A DNA stretch of 57,383 bases from Acidimicrobiia bacterium (GCA_022821685.1 JAJEDD010000046.1:1-57383), one strand, 5' to 3'. Positions 43,750-52,585 are shown, counted from the first letter of the stretch. Made by a program: numbers and translations. Notes: a model not told the origin generated them from the letters alone.

Positions 43750-44631
43750 TCAGGCGATGCCGGCTCGGCGGGCCAAGACTGCTTCCAGCACTCCCCCGCC
43801 CACCGCCAGGGCCTTGTCGGAGATCTGCCAGCAGGCGGCCGGGTCGCCCCTCGGGTCGATGTCGCCGATCTTGAGGCCCACATGCGCCCTCGTTCCGTCG
43901 CGGATGGCGCCCCGCAGCACGCCGTCGAAGGGCGCCCGGATGTTCGCGCCGCCCACCCGGCCGAGCGGCTGGCCCTCGGTGACGGCATCGCCGATGGTCG
44001 CCTGCCAGTGCACCGCTCCCGCGAGGGGCGCCCGCAGCACCCGATCAGCGGATCGTCCCCCCAGAGGAGCCGGACTGCGGGTGTCGGGCTCGGCCGGGCC
44101 GGACCATATCACCCGCCCCAGCCGGTGGCCTCTCATCGTCTCGACCACCGCGTGGCAGTCGGTGCCCGCGCTGAATCCTGGACCCAGGCCGATCACGATG
44201 TCGGCATCGCGAATGGACGTGTCGATATTGCGCTTGGCCAGACGGGCATCCACAACAACGTCGGGCCGCAGCGAATCCAGCCCGGCCAGCTCCGGCGCCA
44301 CCATCACTGCCACATCGCCTCTGGCGGCGACTTCGGCCGCCTGCTCGGGCGAGTCGGCCAGCACGCCCCGCATGTCCTCGACGGTGATCTCGCCGTCGGC
44401 CACCGCGGTGGACAGCGCCACCGTGCGGCGAATTGTCAACGGCTCCGGCAGCTCCAGCACCACCACCGGCCATCCGGCCCGGGTGAGCCGCCAAGCCACG
44501 CCGGTGGCCAGGTCCCCGCCGCCCCGCAGCATGCACAGAGGTCGCTGCGCTAGACCCGGCGAGGATGCCCGCTCGGAATCGGACATCCGCCCTGGTTCGC
44601 CGGACAGTTGCAACCGATCAGTACTCGTCAT
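43750..44631 (-). CDS. yqeB: YqeB / EF2563-family molybdenum hydroxylase maturation protein
   Basis: 293 residues. The N-terminal LRGGGDLATGVAWRLTRAGWPVVVLELPEPLTIRRTVA and the VVVDARLAKRNIDTSI, IGLGPGFSAGTDCHAVVET stretches are the landmarks of the family found with selenium-dependent molybdenum hydroxylases (with XdhC and SsnA). Its exact reaction is not known to me. ATG 44631 overlaps the restriction-endonuclease stop by ATGA, so a maturation factor is coupled to an R-M gene. Confidence 0.85.
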   Translation of the reverse strand: MTSTDRLQLSGEPGRMSDSERASSPGLAQRPLCMLRGGGDLATGVAWRLTRAGWPVVVLELPEPLTIRRTVALSTAVADGEITVEDMRGVLADSPEQAAEVAARGDVAVMVAPELAGLDSLRPDVVVDARLAKRNIDTSIRDADIVIGLGPGFSAGTDCHAVVETMRGHRLGRVIWSGPAEPDTRSPAPLGGRSADRVLRAPLAGAVHWQATIGDAVTEGQPLGRVGGANIRAPFDGVLRGAIRDGTRAHVGLKIGDIDPRGDPAACWQISDKALAVGGGVLEAVLARRAGIA

Positions 44632-45341
44632 TCTCCGAATCGTGCCTCGTACGACTCGGCCATCACCGCAATGAACTCCTCCCACCGCAGCCCGCATCCA
44701 GGCGGCGGAACGCTGAGATCCAACGCGCCGGATACCCGATCGAACACAACGACTGCGACCCCCTCGAGCAGATGGGCGGCATCGCCCTCGGTCTTGCGTC
44801 CCCCGGCTCGTGCCAGCCTTGCGACGGCCCGCTCGATCAGATGCGTTGTCGACTTCCAGATGCGGTCATCACCGGATCGGGCACGCTCCTCCGTCGGCAA
44901 CGTGAGCACGCCACCCACCACCGCGTACGGAAACTTCAAATGCAGGTTGACCGCAAAGGTCCGAATATCGCCGAACCGGTTCCAAATCGCCCGGCCCACG
45001 GCGAGATGGGTGGGCTTGATCTCAACCGCTAACCGGAGTCCGTCGATCTCAGACGTCTCTGACAGGTCCGCCTTCACACTCCGCAAGCCGCCTCCCACGG
45101 TTCGCTCACCAGCAATCGCACCCGTCAAGGCCAACCCCCGCGCGCGCAACTCGGCGAGAGTCACTCGAGCCAGCGCATCCGACAGCTTCAGCTGCGCCGC
45201 CTTCGACGCTCCAGGCTCAAGAGTCGAAGCGCCGCGAACATAGCTTGCGGCAGCACCGCAATAGGCCCCGATGGTTGGCGCTTGAATCTCGGCTAGGTCG
45301 TCGACGAGCCGCAGTCCTAGCGTGGACGAGTCCGACGACAT
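44628..45341 (-). CDS. Probable type II restriction endonuclease
   Basis: 237 residues. The middle DGLRLAVEIKPTHLAVGRAIWNRFGDIR has a D-x(n)-ExK arrangement typical of PD-(D/E)xK nucleases, preceded by a helix-rich N-terminal part. The main argument is context: the gene starts 2 bp after the DNA methyltransferase on the same strand. I cannot name a specificity. ATGA overlap with yqeB. Confidence 0.7.
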   Translation of the reverse strand: MSSDSSTLGLRLVDDLAEIQAPTIGAYCGAAASYVRGASTLEPGASKAAQLKLSDALARVTLAELRARGLALTGAIAGERTVGGGLRSVKADLSETSEIDGLRLAVEIKPTHLAVGRAIWNRFGDIRTFAVNLHLKFPYAVVGGVLTLPTEERARSGDDRIWKSTTHLIERAVARLARAGGRKTEGDAAHLLEGVAVVVFDRVSGALDLSVPPPGCGLRWEEFIAVMAESYEARFGE

Positions 45342-45343
45342 GG

Positions 45344-46348
45344 CTATGCGGAGAGGTCGAGAGCCTGCTGGTCCCGCGCTCCCAGCATGTCGCTAACTCG
45401 TCTTGCTGCCGCCTCGAGGTAAGTCGGGTCGATCTCCCATCCGATGCTGTTGCGGCCACAGGCACCGGCCGCCGCCGAAGTGGTGCCCGAGCCGAGGAAG
45501 GGGTCCAGGACGGTGTCTCCCGCGAACGAGAACATGCGGATCAGCCGGTCGGCCAGACTGAGAGGGAACGGCGCCGGATGGTGCCTGGTGGACGCCCCGC
45601 TCATTCGCCATACCTGCTGAAAGCACTCGGCATGCATGTCTGCGGGAATCACCGACATCACCCGAGTTGCGAGCGACGGCCTTCGGTATCCCCCAGGCTT
45701 CCGCTGGAACAGGATGTATTCGATCTCGTTCTTGATAACGCCGTTGGGCTCGAAGGGCTTGCCGTAGTACCCGCCTGCGCCCATCTCGTACTGAGCGTTG
45801 CCGATCTTGTGCCAGATGATGGGCGCAAGATTGTCGAAACCGATCTGTCGGCAGCGCTCCGCGATGCTCGCATGAAGCGGAAACACCAGATGTCGGCCGA
45901 ACGACCGGCGGGCGACGTTGACGTCTCCGACCACGACCACCATGCGGCCACCTGGAACCAGTGCCCGGTATGCGAGCCGCCAGACCTCGTCGAGTTGGTC
46001 CAAGAAGTCTTCGTAGTCCTCGACCTCGCCCAGCTGGCCCTGCGGCGCGTTGTATTTCTTGAGCGTCCAATACGGCGGCGATGTAAGCACAAGATGCACG
46101 CTCTGCTCGGCGACGTCCATGCTCCGGGAGTCGCCCAGGCGCAGGCAGTGGCCCGTGCTCAGAGATCGCAGTGCGCGCTCCAGCAGAGCGCACGACTCGG
46201 GCTCCTTCGCTATGGCGGGTATGGCCCTTTGCGGCTCAGCCGAGGCCCGGCGCAACAGCGAGTCCGGGACTGCGCCGACCACCGCCGCCTCGCTCGCAGG
46301 CGAACCCAACGCGACCACCGGATGCCGGGGGTGAGTGCTCGTCGCCAT
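45344..46348 (-). CDS. DNA methyltransferase (SPPY type, N4-cytosine or N6-adenine)
   Basis: 334 residues. Catalytic motif IV TSPPYWTLKKYN near residue 90 and AdoMet motif I DPFLGSGTTSAAAGACGRNSIGWEID near the C-terminus; this order (IV before I) is the beta class. GKPFEPNGVIKNEIEYILFQRKPGG is typical of the D12/N4 target region. ATG 46348 lies 8 nt behind a TAGGTT box; an in-frame GTG at 46366 is an alternative. With the next gene it forms a type II R-M unit set between xdhC and yqeB. Confidence 0.92.
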   Translation of the reverse strand: MATSTHPRHPVVALGSPASEAAVVGAVPDSLLRRASAEPQRAIPAIAKEPESCALLERALRSLSTGHCLRLGDSRSMDVAEQSVHLVLTSPPYWTLKKYNAPQGQLGEVEDYEDFLDQLDEVWRLAYRALVPGGRMVVVVGDVNVARRSFGRHLVFPLHASIAERCRQIGFDNLAPIIWHKIGNAQYEMGAGGYYGKPFEPNGVIKNEIEYILFQRKPGGYRRPSLATRVMSVIPADMHAECFQQVWRMSGASTRHHPAPFPLSLADRLIRMFSFAGDTVLDPFLGSGTTSAAAGACGRNSIGWEIDPTYLEAAARRVSDMLGARDQQALDLSA

Positions 46349-46356
46349 GCAATCCG

Positions 46357-46362
46357 AACCTA
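46357..46362 (-). promoter_or_regulatory. -10 box TAGGTT of the R-M pair
   Basis: TANNNT 8 nt upstream of ATG 46348, giving the R-M genes their own promoter inside the cluster. Confidence 0.4.
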
Positions 46363-46401
46363 GCACCGGGGTCTGTCACCGTGTGTTCGCGGATTACAGC
46401 A

Positions 46402-46424
46402 CTAGCCGACGTCGAAGATGTCGG
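46402..46424 (-). terminator. Hairpin after xdhC
   Basis: Perfect 7-bp stem AGCCGAC/GTCGGCT with a 9-nt loop, 31 nt beyond the xdhC stop and before the methyltransferase promoter. No U-tract. Confidence 0.45.
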
Positions 46425-46454
46425 CTTCCCCTCGCTGCACTCTTGTCCAGCAGT

Positions 46455-47270
46455 TCACGTGCGGCGATGGGCGACCACCTCGGCCATGATGCTCAGCGCG
46501 ATCTCCTCAGGGGTTTCGGCGCCCACCTCGATGCCGATGGGGGCACAGACCCGGTCGAGCGCGGCCGGAGCGACGCCCTCGGCCTCCAAGCGGGCCCGGG
46601 TGGTGGCCCAGCGGCGTTCGCTGCCCATCACCCCCACATAGCCGGCGTCGGTGCCCAGCAGCGCGGGCAGCGCCGCCGCGTCGACTTCCACGTTGCGGGT
46701 GACCAGCACCACCGACGTGTCGGCGTCGAAGGTCCGGCCCGCCAGCAACTCGTCCACCGTGCCGATGATCAGCTCGTCTGGGCCACCGTCCGCGGCATCG
46801 CCGCCGGGGACCTCGGAATCCATCCCCTCGTCTGCGGGGCTGCCCGGCGAGCTCTCGGCCAGCTCGCGGTCGTCGGAGGCGACCACTCGGTAGCCGAGCC
46901 ATTTGGCCAGTTGGGCCACGGCTCGCCCCACATGGCCGTAGCCCATCACGATCACTGTCGGTTGAGGCATGTGCGGCTCCACGAATATCTGTACGTCGCC
47001 CCCGCAGACGCCGGGATCGCCCCGGCCGGGATCGACTAGACGGTACGACAGCAGGCGGCAGCGCCCGTCAGCCAGCGAGGCCACCGCCTCGGCCACGACC
47101 CGTGCCTCCATCTCGCCGCCGCCGACAGTGCCCGAGATGGTGCCGTCGCGCCGCACCAGCATCTTGGCACCGGCCCGCCGGGGCACCGAGCGCGACGTGT
47201 CGACGACGGTGGCCGAGGCCACGGCCACACCGCCGTCCACCGCCTCCGCAAGCTGGCCCAGCAAGCTCAC
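46455..47270 (-). CDS. xdhC: XdhC/CoxI-family molybdenum hydroxylase maturation factor
   Basis: 271 residues. The N-terminal XdhC/CoxI domain (VDTSRSVPRRAGAKMLV, GTVGGGEMEARVV) is followed by a Rossmann segment PTVIVMGYGHVGRAVAQLA and the C-terminal GYVGVMGSERRWATTRARL. The last stretch, IGIEVGAETPEEIALSIMAEVVA, is also typical. XdhC proteins bind and sulfurate the molybdenum cofactor for the hydroxylase. GTG 47270 overlaps the stop of a mini-ORF that links it to ssnA. Confidence 0.92.
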   Translation of the reverse strand: MSLLGQLAEAVDGGVAVASATVVDTSRSVPRRAGAKMLVRRDGTISGTVGGGEMEARVVAEAVASLADGRCRLLSYRLVDPGRGDPGVCGGDVQIFVEPHMPQPTVIVMGYGHVGRAVAQLAKWLGYRVVASDDRELAESSPGSPADEGMDSEVPGGDAADGGPDELIIGTVDELLAGRTFDADTSVVLVTRNVEVDAAALPALLGTDAGYVGVMGSERRWATTRARLEAEGVAPAALDRVCAPIGIEVGAETPEEIALSIMAEVVAHRRT

Positions 47271-47338
47271 GACCACAGCCTTGCATTCGAGCCGACCAGG
47301 CTCACGACCAGAGCTCCGACCCACCCGCCAACGATCAC
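47267..47338 (-). CDS. Mini-ORF bridging ssnA and xdhC
   Basis: 23 codons (VIVGGWVGALVVSLVG...). It begins on the ssnA stop by GTGA and ends NARLWS, repeating the ssnA C-terminus AARLWS, with GTGA into xdhC. It includes the start-like VVSLVG (xdhC starts VSLLG). The junction is therefore a visible duplication. Confidence 0.5.
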   Translation of the reverse strand: MIVGGWVGALVVSLVGSNARLWS

Positions 47339-48666
47339 GACCACAGTCTTGCTGCTTGTTCTCGGGTGTGGGCCCGCAGCTCGTCGATGTCGGCGCCGAT
47401 CACCTCGCCGCCGTCGACGATCCAGTCCCCTCCTACCATCACCTTGCGCACATGCTGCGCGCTGCGCCACAGCACCAGCTGGTCTAACAGGTTGTGGGCC
47501 TCCACCGGCGTGGGCAGATCCAGCTCCACCAGCTGCAGGTCGGCGTGCCAGCCGGGCTCCAGCCGACCCACCCGCTCCAATCCCAGGGCGCGGGCCGAGC
47601 CCTCGGTGGCCAGATGCAGCACGGAGGCCGCACTGATGGCGCCGGGGTCGAGGCTGGCGGCCCGGTGCAGCAGGAAGGCGCCCCTCATCACCGCGAACAT
47701 GTCGTTGAGATAGCCGTCGGAGCCGAGCCCCACGGTGACTCCCCGTTCCAGCAGCTCGAGTACGGGCGCGATCCCGCCGCCCACCTCGCAGTTCGAGAGC
47801 GGCATGTGCGAGACCCTGATGCCGGACTCGGCGATGATGTCGATCTCGCGGGGCGACAGCTGCACGCACTGGCTGGCCTGGAAGCGGGGCGAGGCCACAC
47901 CGATGCGGTCGTAGAACTCCAGCGTGCGCATGCCGTGGTGCTCTTCGCACCAGTGCCCCTCATGCACTCCCTCGTTCACATGGGCATGGCAGAACACGTC
48001 GAGGTCGGCGGCCAGATCGAAGGCCTGGCGGATGAACGGCTCCGAGCAGGTGAAGGTGGTGTGGATGCACATGGCGCCCGACACCCGGCCGCCGCCGCCC
48101 GCGGAGCCATCCCGGCAAGCTTCGACAAAGCGCACGTTCTCGTCGAGGCCGGCCTGGCCGCTAGCCGCCCCCATCCGCTCGGTGGCCTCGAACGACAGCA
48201 CCGCCCGCAGCCCGCGGCCGGCCACTGCGTCCGCTTGCGCGAACAGCCCGTCGGGCAGGGCGTTGGGGGCTTCGAGGATGTCGAAGAAGCTGGTCGTGCC
48301 GCCCACGGCCAGCTCGGCGGTCACCCAGGCCGCCGCCGCCGAGATCATCTCGGAGTCGAGGGCGTTCTCCACCAGTGGCCACCAGTAGTCGTCCAGGAAG
48401 CCCCAGAAGTCGGCCACCGGCGCCGCGGGGGCGGGAACGCCGTGGGCCAGCACCCCGTAGAGATGCACATGGGCGTTGACGAAGCCGGGCAGCAGCACGC
48501 ATCCCGCGCCGTCACAGAACTCGTCGCCCCCATAACGAGCCCGCAGCTCGTCGGTCGGGCCGGAGTCGTCGATCAGGCCATCGACCACCCGCACCGCCCA
48601 GCCCCATCGAGGCTCCTGTTGCGCCGCGGCGACCACCCAGTCGGCTGAGACGATCGTGCCCGCCAC
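47335..48666 (-). CDS. ssnA: SsnA-like amidohydrolase
   Basis: 443 residues of the TRZ/ATZ (guanine deaminase-like) amidohydrolase superfamily. The metal site NAHVHLYG, then HAHVNEGVHEG, SHMPLSNCEVGGG and LGSDGYLNDMF cover the expected metal and substrate residues. The N-terminal region resembles SsnA, which in other bacteria sits with YqeB, XdhC and molybdenum hydroxylase genes; a guanine or aminated-heterocycle deaminase cannot be excluded. GTG 48666 is weakly supported (AGATAA-rich box upstream). The stop overlaps the mini-ORF leading to xdhC. Confidence 0.78.
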   Translation of the reverse strand: MAGTIVSADWVVAAAQQEPRWGWAVRVVDGLIDDSGPTDELRARYGGDEFCDGAGCVLLPGFVNAHVHLYGVLAHGVPAPAAPVADFWGFLDDYWWPLVENALDSEMISAAAAWVTAELAVGGTTSFFDILEAPNALPDGLFAQADAVAGRGLRAVLSFEATERMGAASGQAGLDENVRFVEACRDGSAGGGGRVSGAMCIHTTFTCSEPFIRQAFDLAADLDVFCHAHVNEGVHEGHWCEEHHGMRTLEFYDRIGVASPRFQASQCVQLSPREIDIIAESGIRVSHMPLSNCEVGGGIAPVLELLERGVTVGLGSDGYLNDMFAVMRGAFLLHRAASLDPGAISAASVLHLATEGSARALGLERVGRLEPGWHADLQLVELDLPTPVEAHNLLDQLVLWRSAQHVRKVMVGGDWIVDGGEVIGADIDELRAHTREQAARLWS

Positions 48667-48696
48667 GGTCTTTATCTACTCGTCGACTATCGGGTA

Positions 48697-48800
48697 AGAG
48701 GCCGAGCGAATAGACCCGTTCCCCTTGCGGATCCCGCGGGGCGCATAGCGAGGCCGTGGCCCGAGTGGCCCGTGAGCGCAGCGAACAAGAGCGGGAGCGA
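48697..48800 (+). repeat. Dispersed repeat, partial copy D
   Basis: AGAGGCCGAGCGAATAG, a diverged centre, then GCGAGGCCGTGGCCCGAG and CCCGTGAGCGCAGCGAACA; the GCGCCCT end is lost. It fills most of the 214 bp between the Mo-subunit gene and ssnA; the rest shows nothing I can name. Confidence 0.8.
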
Positions 48801-48880
48801 CAACGCCGAGCCGCGAGATGTTTGGGGCAATCCGCGCATGTTCTAGGCGAGCGAGGGAGGTCTGATCGGGCTCCCGTGGC

Positions 48881-51814
48881 TCATGGGTGGGCGGATTGCA
48901 GGGCGGACCAGACTCGCTCCGGGGTGAAGGGCAGATCGTTGATGGCCACCCCGGTGGCGTCGAGGATGGCGTTGCGCACGGCGGGGGCCACGCCGTCCTT
49001 GGGGATCTCGGCCACCGCCTTGGCCCCGAACGGGCCGCTGTCCTCCATGGTCTGCACCAGATACACCACGGTGTCGGGCATCTCGTCGGCCCGGTAGATC
49101 TTGTAGGGGCCGAACGACGGGTTAACCATGCGCCCGTCGTCGTCGAGCACGATCTCCTCGCAGTGGGCGTAGCCGAGGGCCTGGATCATGCCGCCCTCCA
49201 CCTGGCCCGAAGCGGTGACCGGGTTGATGGCCACCCCGCAGTCCACCGCCATCACCAGCTTGGTCACCGTCACCTGGCCAGTGTCGACGTCCACCTCGAC
49301 CTCGGCGAACTGGGCCGCGAACGGCGGCGGGCAGTCCGGCGAGACGTGCGAGGCGGTGCCCATGATCTGCTCCTGCTCCTGCCAGTGCAGCGAGTCGAGG
49401 GCGATCTCCTCCAGCGTGACCGAGCGGCCGTCGGCGGCGTAGGCCCGGCGGTCGCGCAGCTCGATGGTGCAGGGCTCGTCCACCTCCAGCAGCATCGCGG
49501 CCCGAGCTTTGAGCCGCTCCCGCACCGCCTCGGCGGCCCGCAGCGCGGCCGTTCCCGAGATGTAGGTGGTCGACGAGGCGTAGGCCCCAGTGTCGAACGG
49601 GGTCATGTCGGTGTCGCTGGAGTACACCTTGATGTCGTCGAGGGGCACACCGAGCACCTCGGCCGCGATCTGGCCGATCACGGTGTCGGCCCCGGTGCCG
49701 AGGTCGGTGGCCCCGATGAGCATGTTGAACGAGCCGTCGTCGTTGAGCTTGATCGAGCAGCCGCCCATGTCCAGGAACGGGATGGCGGTGCCGTGCATGC
49801 AGAAGGCGAAGCCGATGCCCCGGCGGATGTTTCCACGGTCGGCGGGGGCCTTCCAGCCATCGTCGCCGCGGCGGTGCCAGCCGATCTCGCGCCGGCCCTG
49901 GGCCACACACTCCTCGATCCCCGACGACATGACTTTGGGATAGGAGTCGAGCTCCTCCTCGGCCACGGCCCGCTCGCCCAGATGGGGGGCGATGTCCATC
50001 TCGTCGCCCACCTTCACCCAGTTGCGCCGCTTGAACTCGATGGGGTCGAGGTCGAGGGCTCGGGCGATGTCCTCCATGTGGGCCTCGAGGGCGAACTCGG
50101 CCTGGGGCGCGCCGTAGCCCCGGTAGGCGCCCGGCACCGGGATGTTGGTGTAGACGACATGGCAGTCGAAGCGCTTCGACGCGGCGTTGTAGGAGGTGAG
50201 GCCCCGCAGCCCCGACACGATCTGAACCGTGAAGCCGTGGGTGCCGTAGGGGCCGGTGTTGCCGATCATCGACATGTCCTGGGCCAGCAGCTTGCCGTCG
50301 TCGTCGACCGCGGTGCGGAAGGTGATCGTCTGGGGGTGGCGGGTGCGGCTGGCGTAGAACTCCTCGGCCCGGTCGAGCTCGAGGCGCACGGGCCGGCGGG
50401 TGGCGATGGCCAGATGGGCCACGATGTCCTCGATCAGCATCTCCTGCTTGGCTCCGAAGCCGCCGCCGATGCGGGGCTTGATCACCCGGATGTCCTTGAT
50501 GTCCATGCCGATGAGGGGGGCCAGCATCCGGCGGGTGTGGAACGGCACCTGGGTGGCGGTGCGCACCACCATGCGCTCGTCGGAGTCGAGCCAGGCCATC
50601 GAGATATGGGGCTCGATGGGGCACTGCTGCACCTGGTGGACCCTGAACGTCTGCTCGAAGGTGTGGGGAGCGGCGGCGAGATTCGCGTCCACGTCGCCGC
50701 GATGAGCGGTCAGGTGGTGGACGAGGTTGCGCTGGGGGTCGCAGATGTGGGTGGTGTCGTCCTCGTCGTGGATCTTGGGGGCGTCGGAGTCCATGGCGAA
50801 GCGCTCGTCGAACACCGCCGGCAGCACCTCGTAGTCGACCTCGATCAGGCGCACGGCCTCCTCGGCCGCCTCGACGGTCTCGGCCGCCACCGCGGCCACC
50901 CGGTCGCCGACATGGCGGACCCGGTCGTCGAAGCTGACCTGGTCGTAGGGGTGGGGGTTGGGCCAGCTCTGCCCGCCCGACGCGTACTTGACCCGGGGGG
51001 TGTTGCCGTAGTGCAGCACCGCGTGCACGCCCTCCACCGCCCGGGCGGCCGAGTCGTCGATGCCGAGGATGCGGGCGTGGGCGTGGGGACTGCGCAGCAC
51101 CTTGGCGTACAGCATCCCGCGGGGCTCGATGTCGTCGGTGAAAGCGGGGTTGCCCTTGGCCAGGCGCACCGCGTCCACCTTGACCTCCGGCTTGCCCACC
51201 ACCGCCATGTCGGGCACCTCCCGCGACGGCACCAGCCGGGGCACGGCCTGCGGCGCGGCGGGGGGGTCACCACCGGCGTCGGGGGGAGCGGGCCGGTAGC
51301 CGTCGGTGAGCGGGTCCAGCACCAGCGGCGCGAACGGCTCGGTGTCGGCGCCCCGCAGCACCGCCGCGGCCCGCTTGACCGCCTCGACCGGCTTGGCGTA
51401 GGCGGTCTCGCGGTCGAGGATGCCCGAGAGCATGTCCCTGATCTCGGCCTCGGAGGGGTCGGGGTTCTCCTCCAGCAGCGCCAGGGTGCCCAGGATCATC
51501 GCCCCCGCCGAATAGCCGGACTGGAAGGCGCCGACCGCCACGAAGGCGGTCTGCACGGGGTGCATCTCCGGCGACACGTTGAGCGCCTCGACGGTGGTGA
51601 CCCGGTGGCCGTGGGCCGACGCAGCCAGGATCACGTCGGCCGACGCGAGCCGGCCGTCGTAGAGGATGGCGGCCGCGCCGGTCTCGCCGCTGTCGGATCC
51701 GTAGTGGACCGAGAACATGCCCAGGCCTCTCAGGGCCTCCCGCAGGGTGTGGTGGGGCTCGACGGTGGCGGTGGCCGCCGCGCCGTTGAGCTCGAAGACG
51801 ACGTCGATGGTCAT
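48881..51814 (-). CDS. Xanthine dehydrogenase-family molybdenum-binding subunit with a cysteine-free ferredoxin-like domain
   Basis: 977 residues. Residues ~1-150 follow the two-domain [2Fe-2S] layout of the family (LREALRGLG, then VQTAFVAVGAFQSGY), but all eight cluster cysteines are replaced and there is no Cys in this part. Residues ~200-977 are an intact molybdopterin subunit: PHAHARI, CPIEPHISMAW, IGGGFGAKQE, PGAYRGYGAPQAEFALE, MNP-like AINPVTASGQVEGG and FGAKAVAEIP with the catalytic Glu. It hydroxylates a purine or other heterocycle. ATGA overlap with the FAD subunit. Electrons must leave by an unusual route or through another protein. Confidence 0.9.
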   Translation of the reverse strand: MTIDVVFELNGAAATATVEPHHTLREALRGLGMFSVHYGSDSGETGAAAILYDGRLASADVILAASAHGHRVTTVEALNVSPEMHPVQTAFVAVGAFQSGYSAGAMILGTLALLEENPDPSEAEIRDMLSGILDRETAYAKPVEAVKRAAAVLRGADTEPFAPLVLDPLTDGYRPAPPDAGGDPPAAPQAVPRLVPSREVPDMAVVGKPEVKVDAVRLAKGNPAFTDDIEPRGMLYAKVLRSPHAHARILGIDDSAARAVEGVHAVLHYGNTPRVKYASGGQSWPNPHPYDQVSFDDRVRHVGDRVAAVAAETVEAAEEAVRLIEVDYEVLPAVFDERFAMDSDAPKIHDEDDTTHICDPQRNLVHHLTAHRGDVDANLAAAPHTFEQTFRVHQVQQCPIEPHISMAWLDSDERMVVRTATQVPFHTRRMLAPLIGMDIKDIRVIKPRIGGGFGAKQEMLIEDIVAHLAIATRRPVRLELDRAEEFYASRTRHPQTITFRTAVDDDGKLLAQDMSMIGNTGPYGTHGFTVQIVSGLRGLTSYNAASKRFDCHVVYTNIPVPGAYRGYGAPQAEFALEAHMEDIARALDLDPIEFKRRNWVKVGDEMDIAPHLGERAVAEEELDSYPKVMSSGIEECVAQGRREIGWHRRGDDGWKAPADRGNIRRGIGFAFCMHGTAIPFLDMGGCSIKLNDDGSFNMLIGATDLGTGADTVIGQIAAEVLGVPLDDIKVYSSDTDMTPFDTGAYASSTTYISGTAALRAAEAVRERLKARAAMLLEVDEPCTIELRDRRAYAADGRSVTLEEIALDSLHWQEQEQIMGTASHVSPDCPPPFAAQFAEVEVDVDTGQVTVTKLVMAVDCGVAINPVTASGQVEGGMIQALGYAHCEEIVLDDDGRMVNPSFGPYKIYRADEMPDTVVYLVQTMEDSGPFGAKAVAEIPKDGVAPAVRNAILDATGVAINDLPFTPERVWSALQSAHP

Positions 51815-52542
51815 GAGCGCAGCTCCTGAGCAACTCGGGCGGTCAGCGTGCGGGCCAGGTGGAGCCTGTATTCGCCGCTGCCGCGGAAGTCTCCGGCCGG
51901 GGCCAGGCCGGCGGTCGGGTCGTCGGCGTCGACCAGCACCGGATGGTCGGCCACGCCGCTGAGGGCCACCACCACCGCGGCGCCGTCGGTGCGGCGGCCG
52001 TAGGCGGAGACGATGGGCACGTCGGCGGGGGTGCGGCCGGTGCGAGCGGCGGCGGTGCGGCCCGAGGGATCAACGGTGACTGCGGTTATGAGCGAGCCGT
52101 GGGGCAGCCCCGCCGCCAACAGTTCGGCCAGGCTGCGCTCGGACGCCGGTCCGGCCAGCTCCACTGCGGCGTCGTGGACCAGCAGGCCGGCCAGCAGCGG
52201 GCTCTCGGCCGAGAACTGGGCCACCAGTCCGCCGAGTGTGGCCAGGGTGCGCAGAGTGGACGGCTGCTCGCACCGGGCCAGCTCTCGCAGCGGCTCACCC
52301 AGCAGCTCGCAGCGCCGCACCGCGTCGAGGGTGGCGGTGGCCCCGAGCCGCACCCGGCCCCCGTCGGCGGCGGCGATCCCGTCGAGTCCGAGGGCCTGCA
52401 GGTCCACCGCCTCCAGATCCGACGGCGCCCGGTCGGCGTTGAGGGTGGTGCCGCCCCCGAGAGCGACCCGCCCCGGAGAACTGAGCAGATCGAGCGCCTC
52501 GTCCAGGCTGGTGGGGCGGTGGTAGGCGGTTACAAGCGGCAT
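51811..52542 (-). CDS. FAD-binding subunit of the molybdenum hydroxylase
   Basis: 243 residues, shorter than the usual ~290. VTAYHRPTSLDEALDLL and LGGGTTLNAD open the FAD domain as in CoxM/XdhB proteins; TLRTLATLGGLVAQFSAESPLL stands where TLGGNxxxxSPxxD is usual, with Asn lost. The C-terminal CO-dehydrogenase flavoprotein domain is brief and ends HLARTLTARVAQEL. ATG 52542 lies 8 nt behind a TAGCGT box. First gene of the cluster. Confidence 0.82.
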   Translation of the reverse strand: MPLVTAYHRPTSLDEALDLLSSPGRVALGGGTTLNADRAPSDLEAVDLQALGLDGIAAADGGRVRLGATATLDAVRRCELLGEPLRELARCEQPSTLRTLATLGGLVAQFSAESPLLAGLLVHDAAVELAGPASERSLAELLAAGLPHGSLITAVTVDPSGRTAAARTGRTPADVPIVSAYGRRTDGAAVVVALSGVADHPVLVDADDPTAGLAPAGDFRGSGEYRLHLARTLTARVAQELRS

Positions 52543-52550
52543 GAACCGCA

Positions 52551-52556
52551 ACGCTA
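52551..52556 (-). promoter_or_regulatory. -10 box TAGCGT of the molybdenum hydroxylase cluster
   Basis: TANNNT 8 nt before ATG 52542. Confidence 0.4.
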
Positions 52557-52585
52557 GCAATTCACAAAGCCGAATCTCACAGCCG

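Noticed and set aside
48881..48884. Relay from the Mo-subunit gene to ssnA through the ATGA at its stop
   Set aside because: The 13-codon frame ends in TAG inside the spacer and does not reach ssnA; the gap is repeat sequence.
48887..51829. A 980-codon open frame on the plus strand, antisense to the Mo-subunit gene
   Set aside because: Product is low-complexity His/Gly/Val/Arg-rich with no domain pattern; high G+C at third positions keeps the opposite strand open. The minus-strand frame has clear family motifs.
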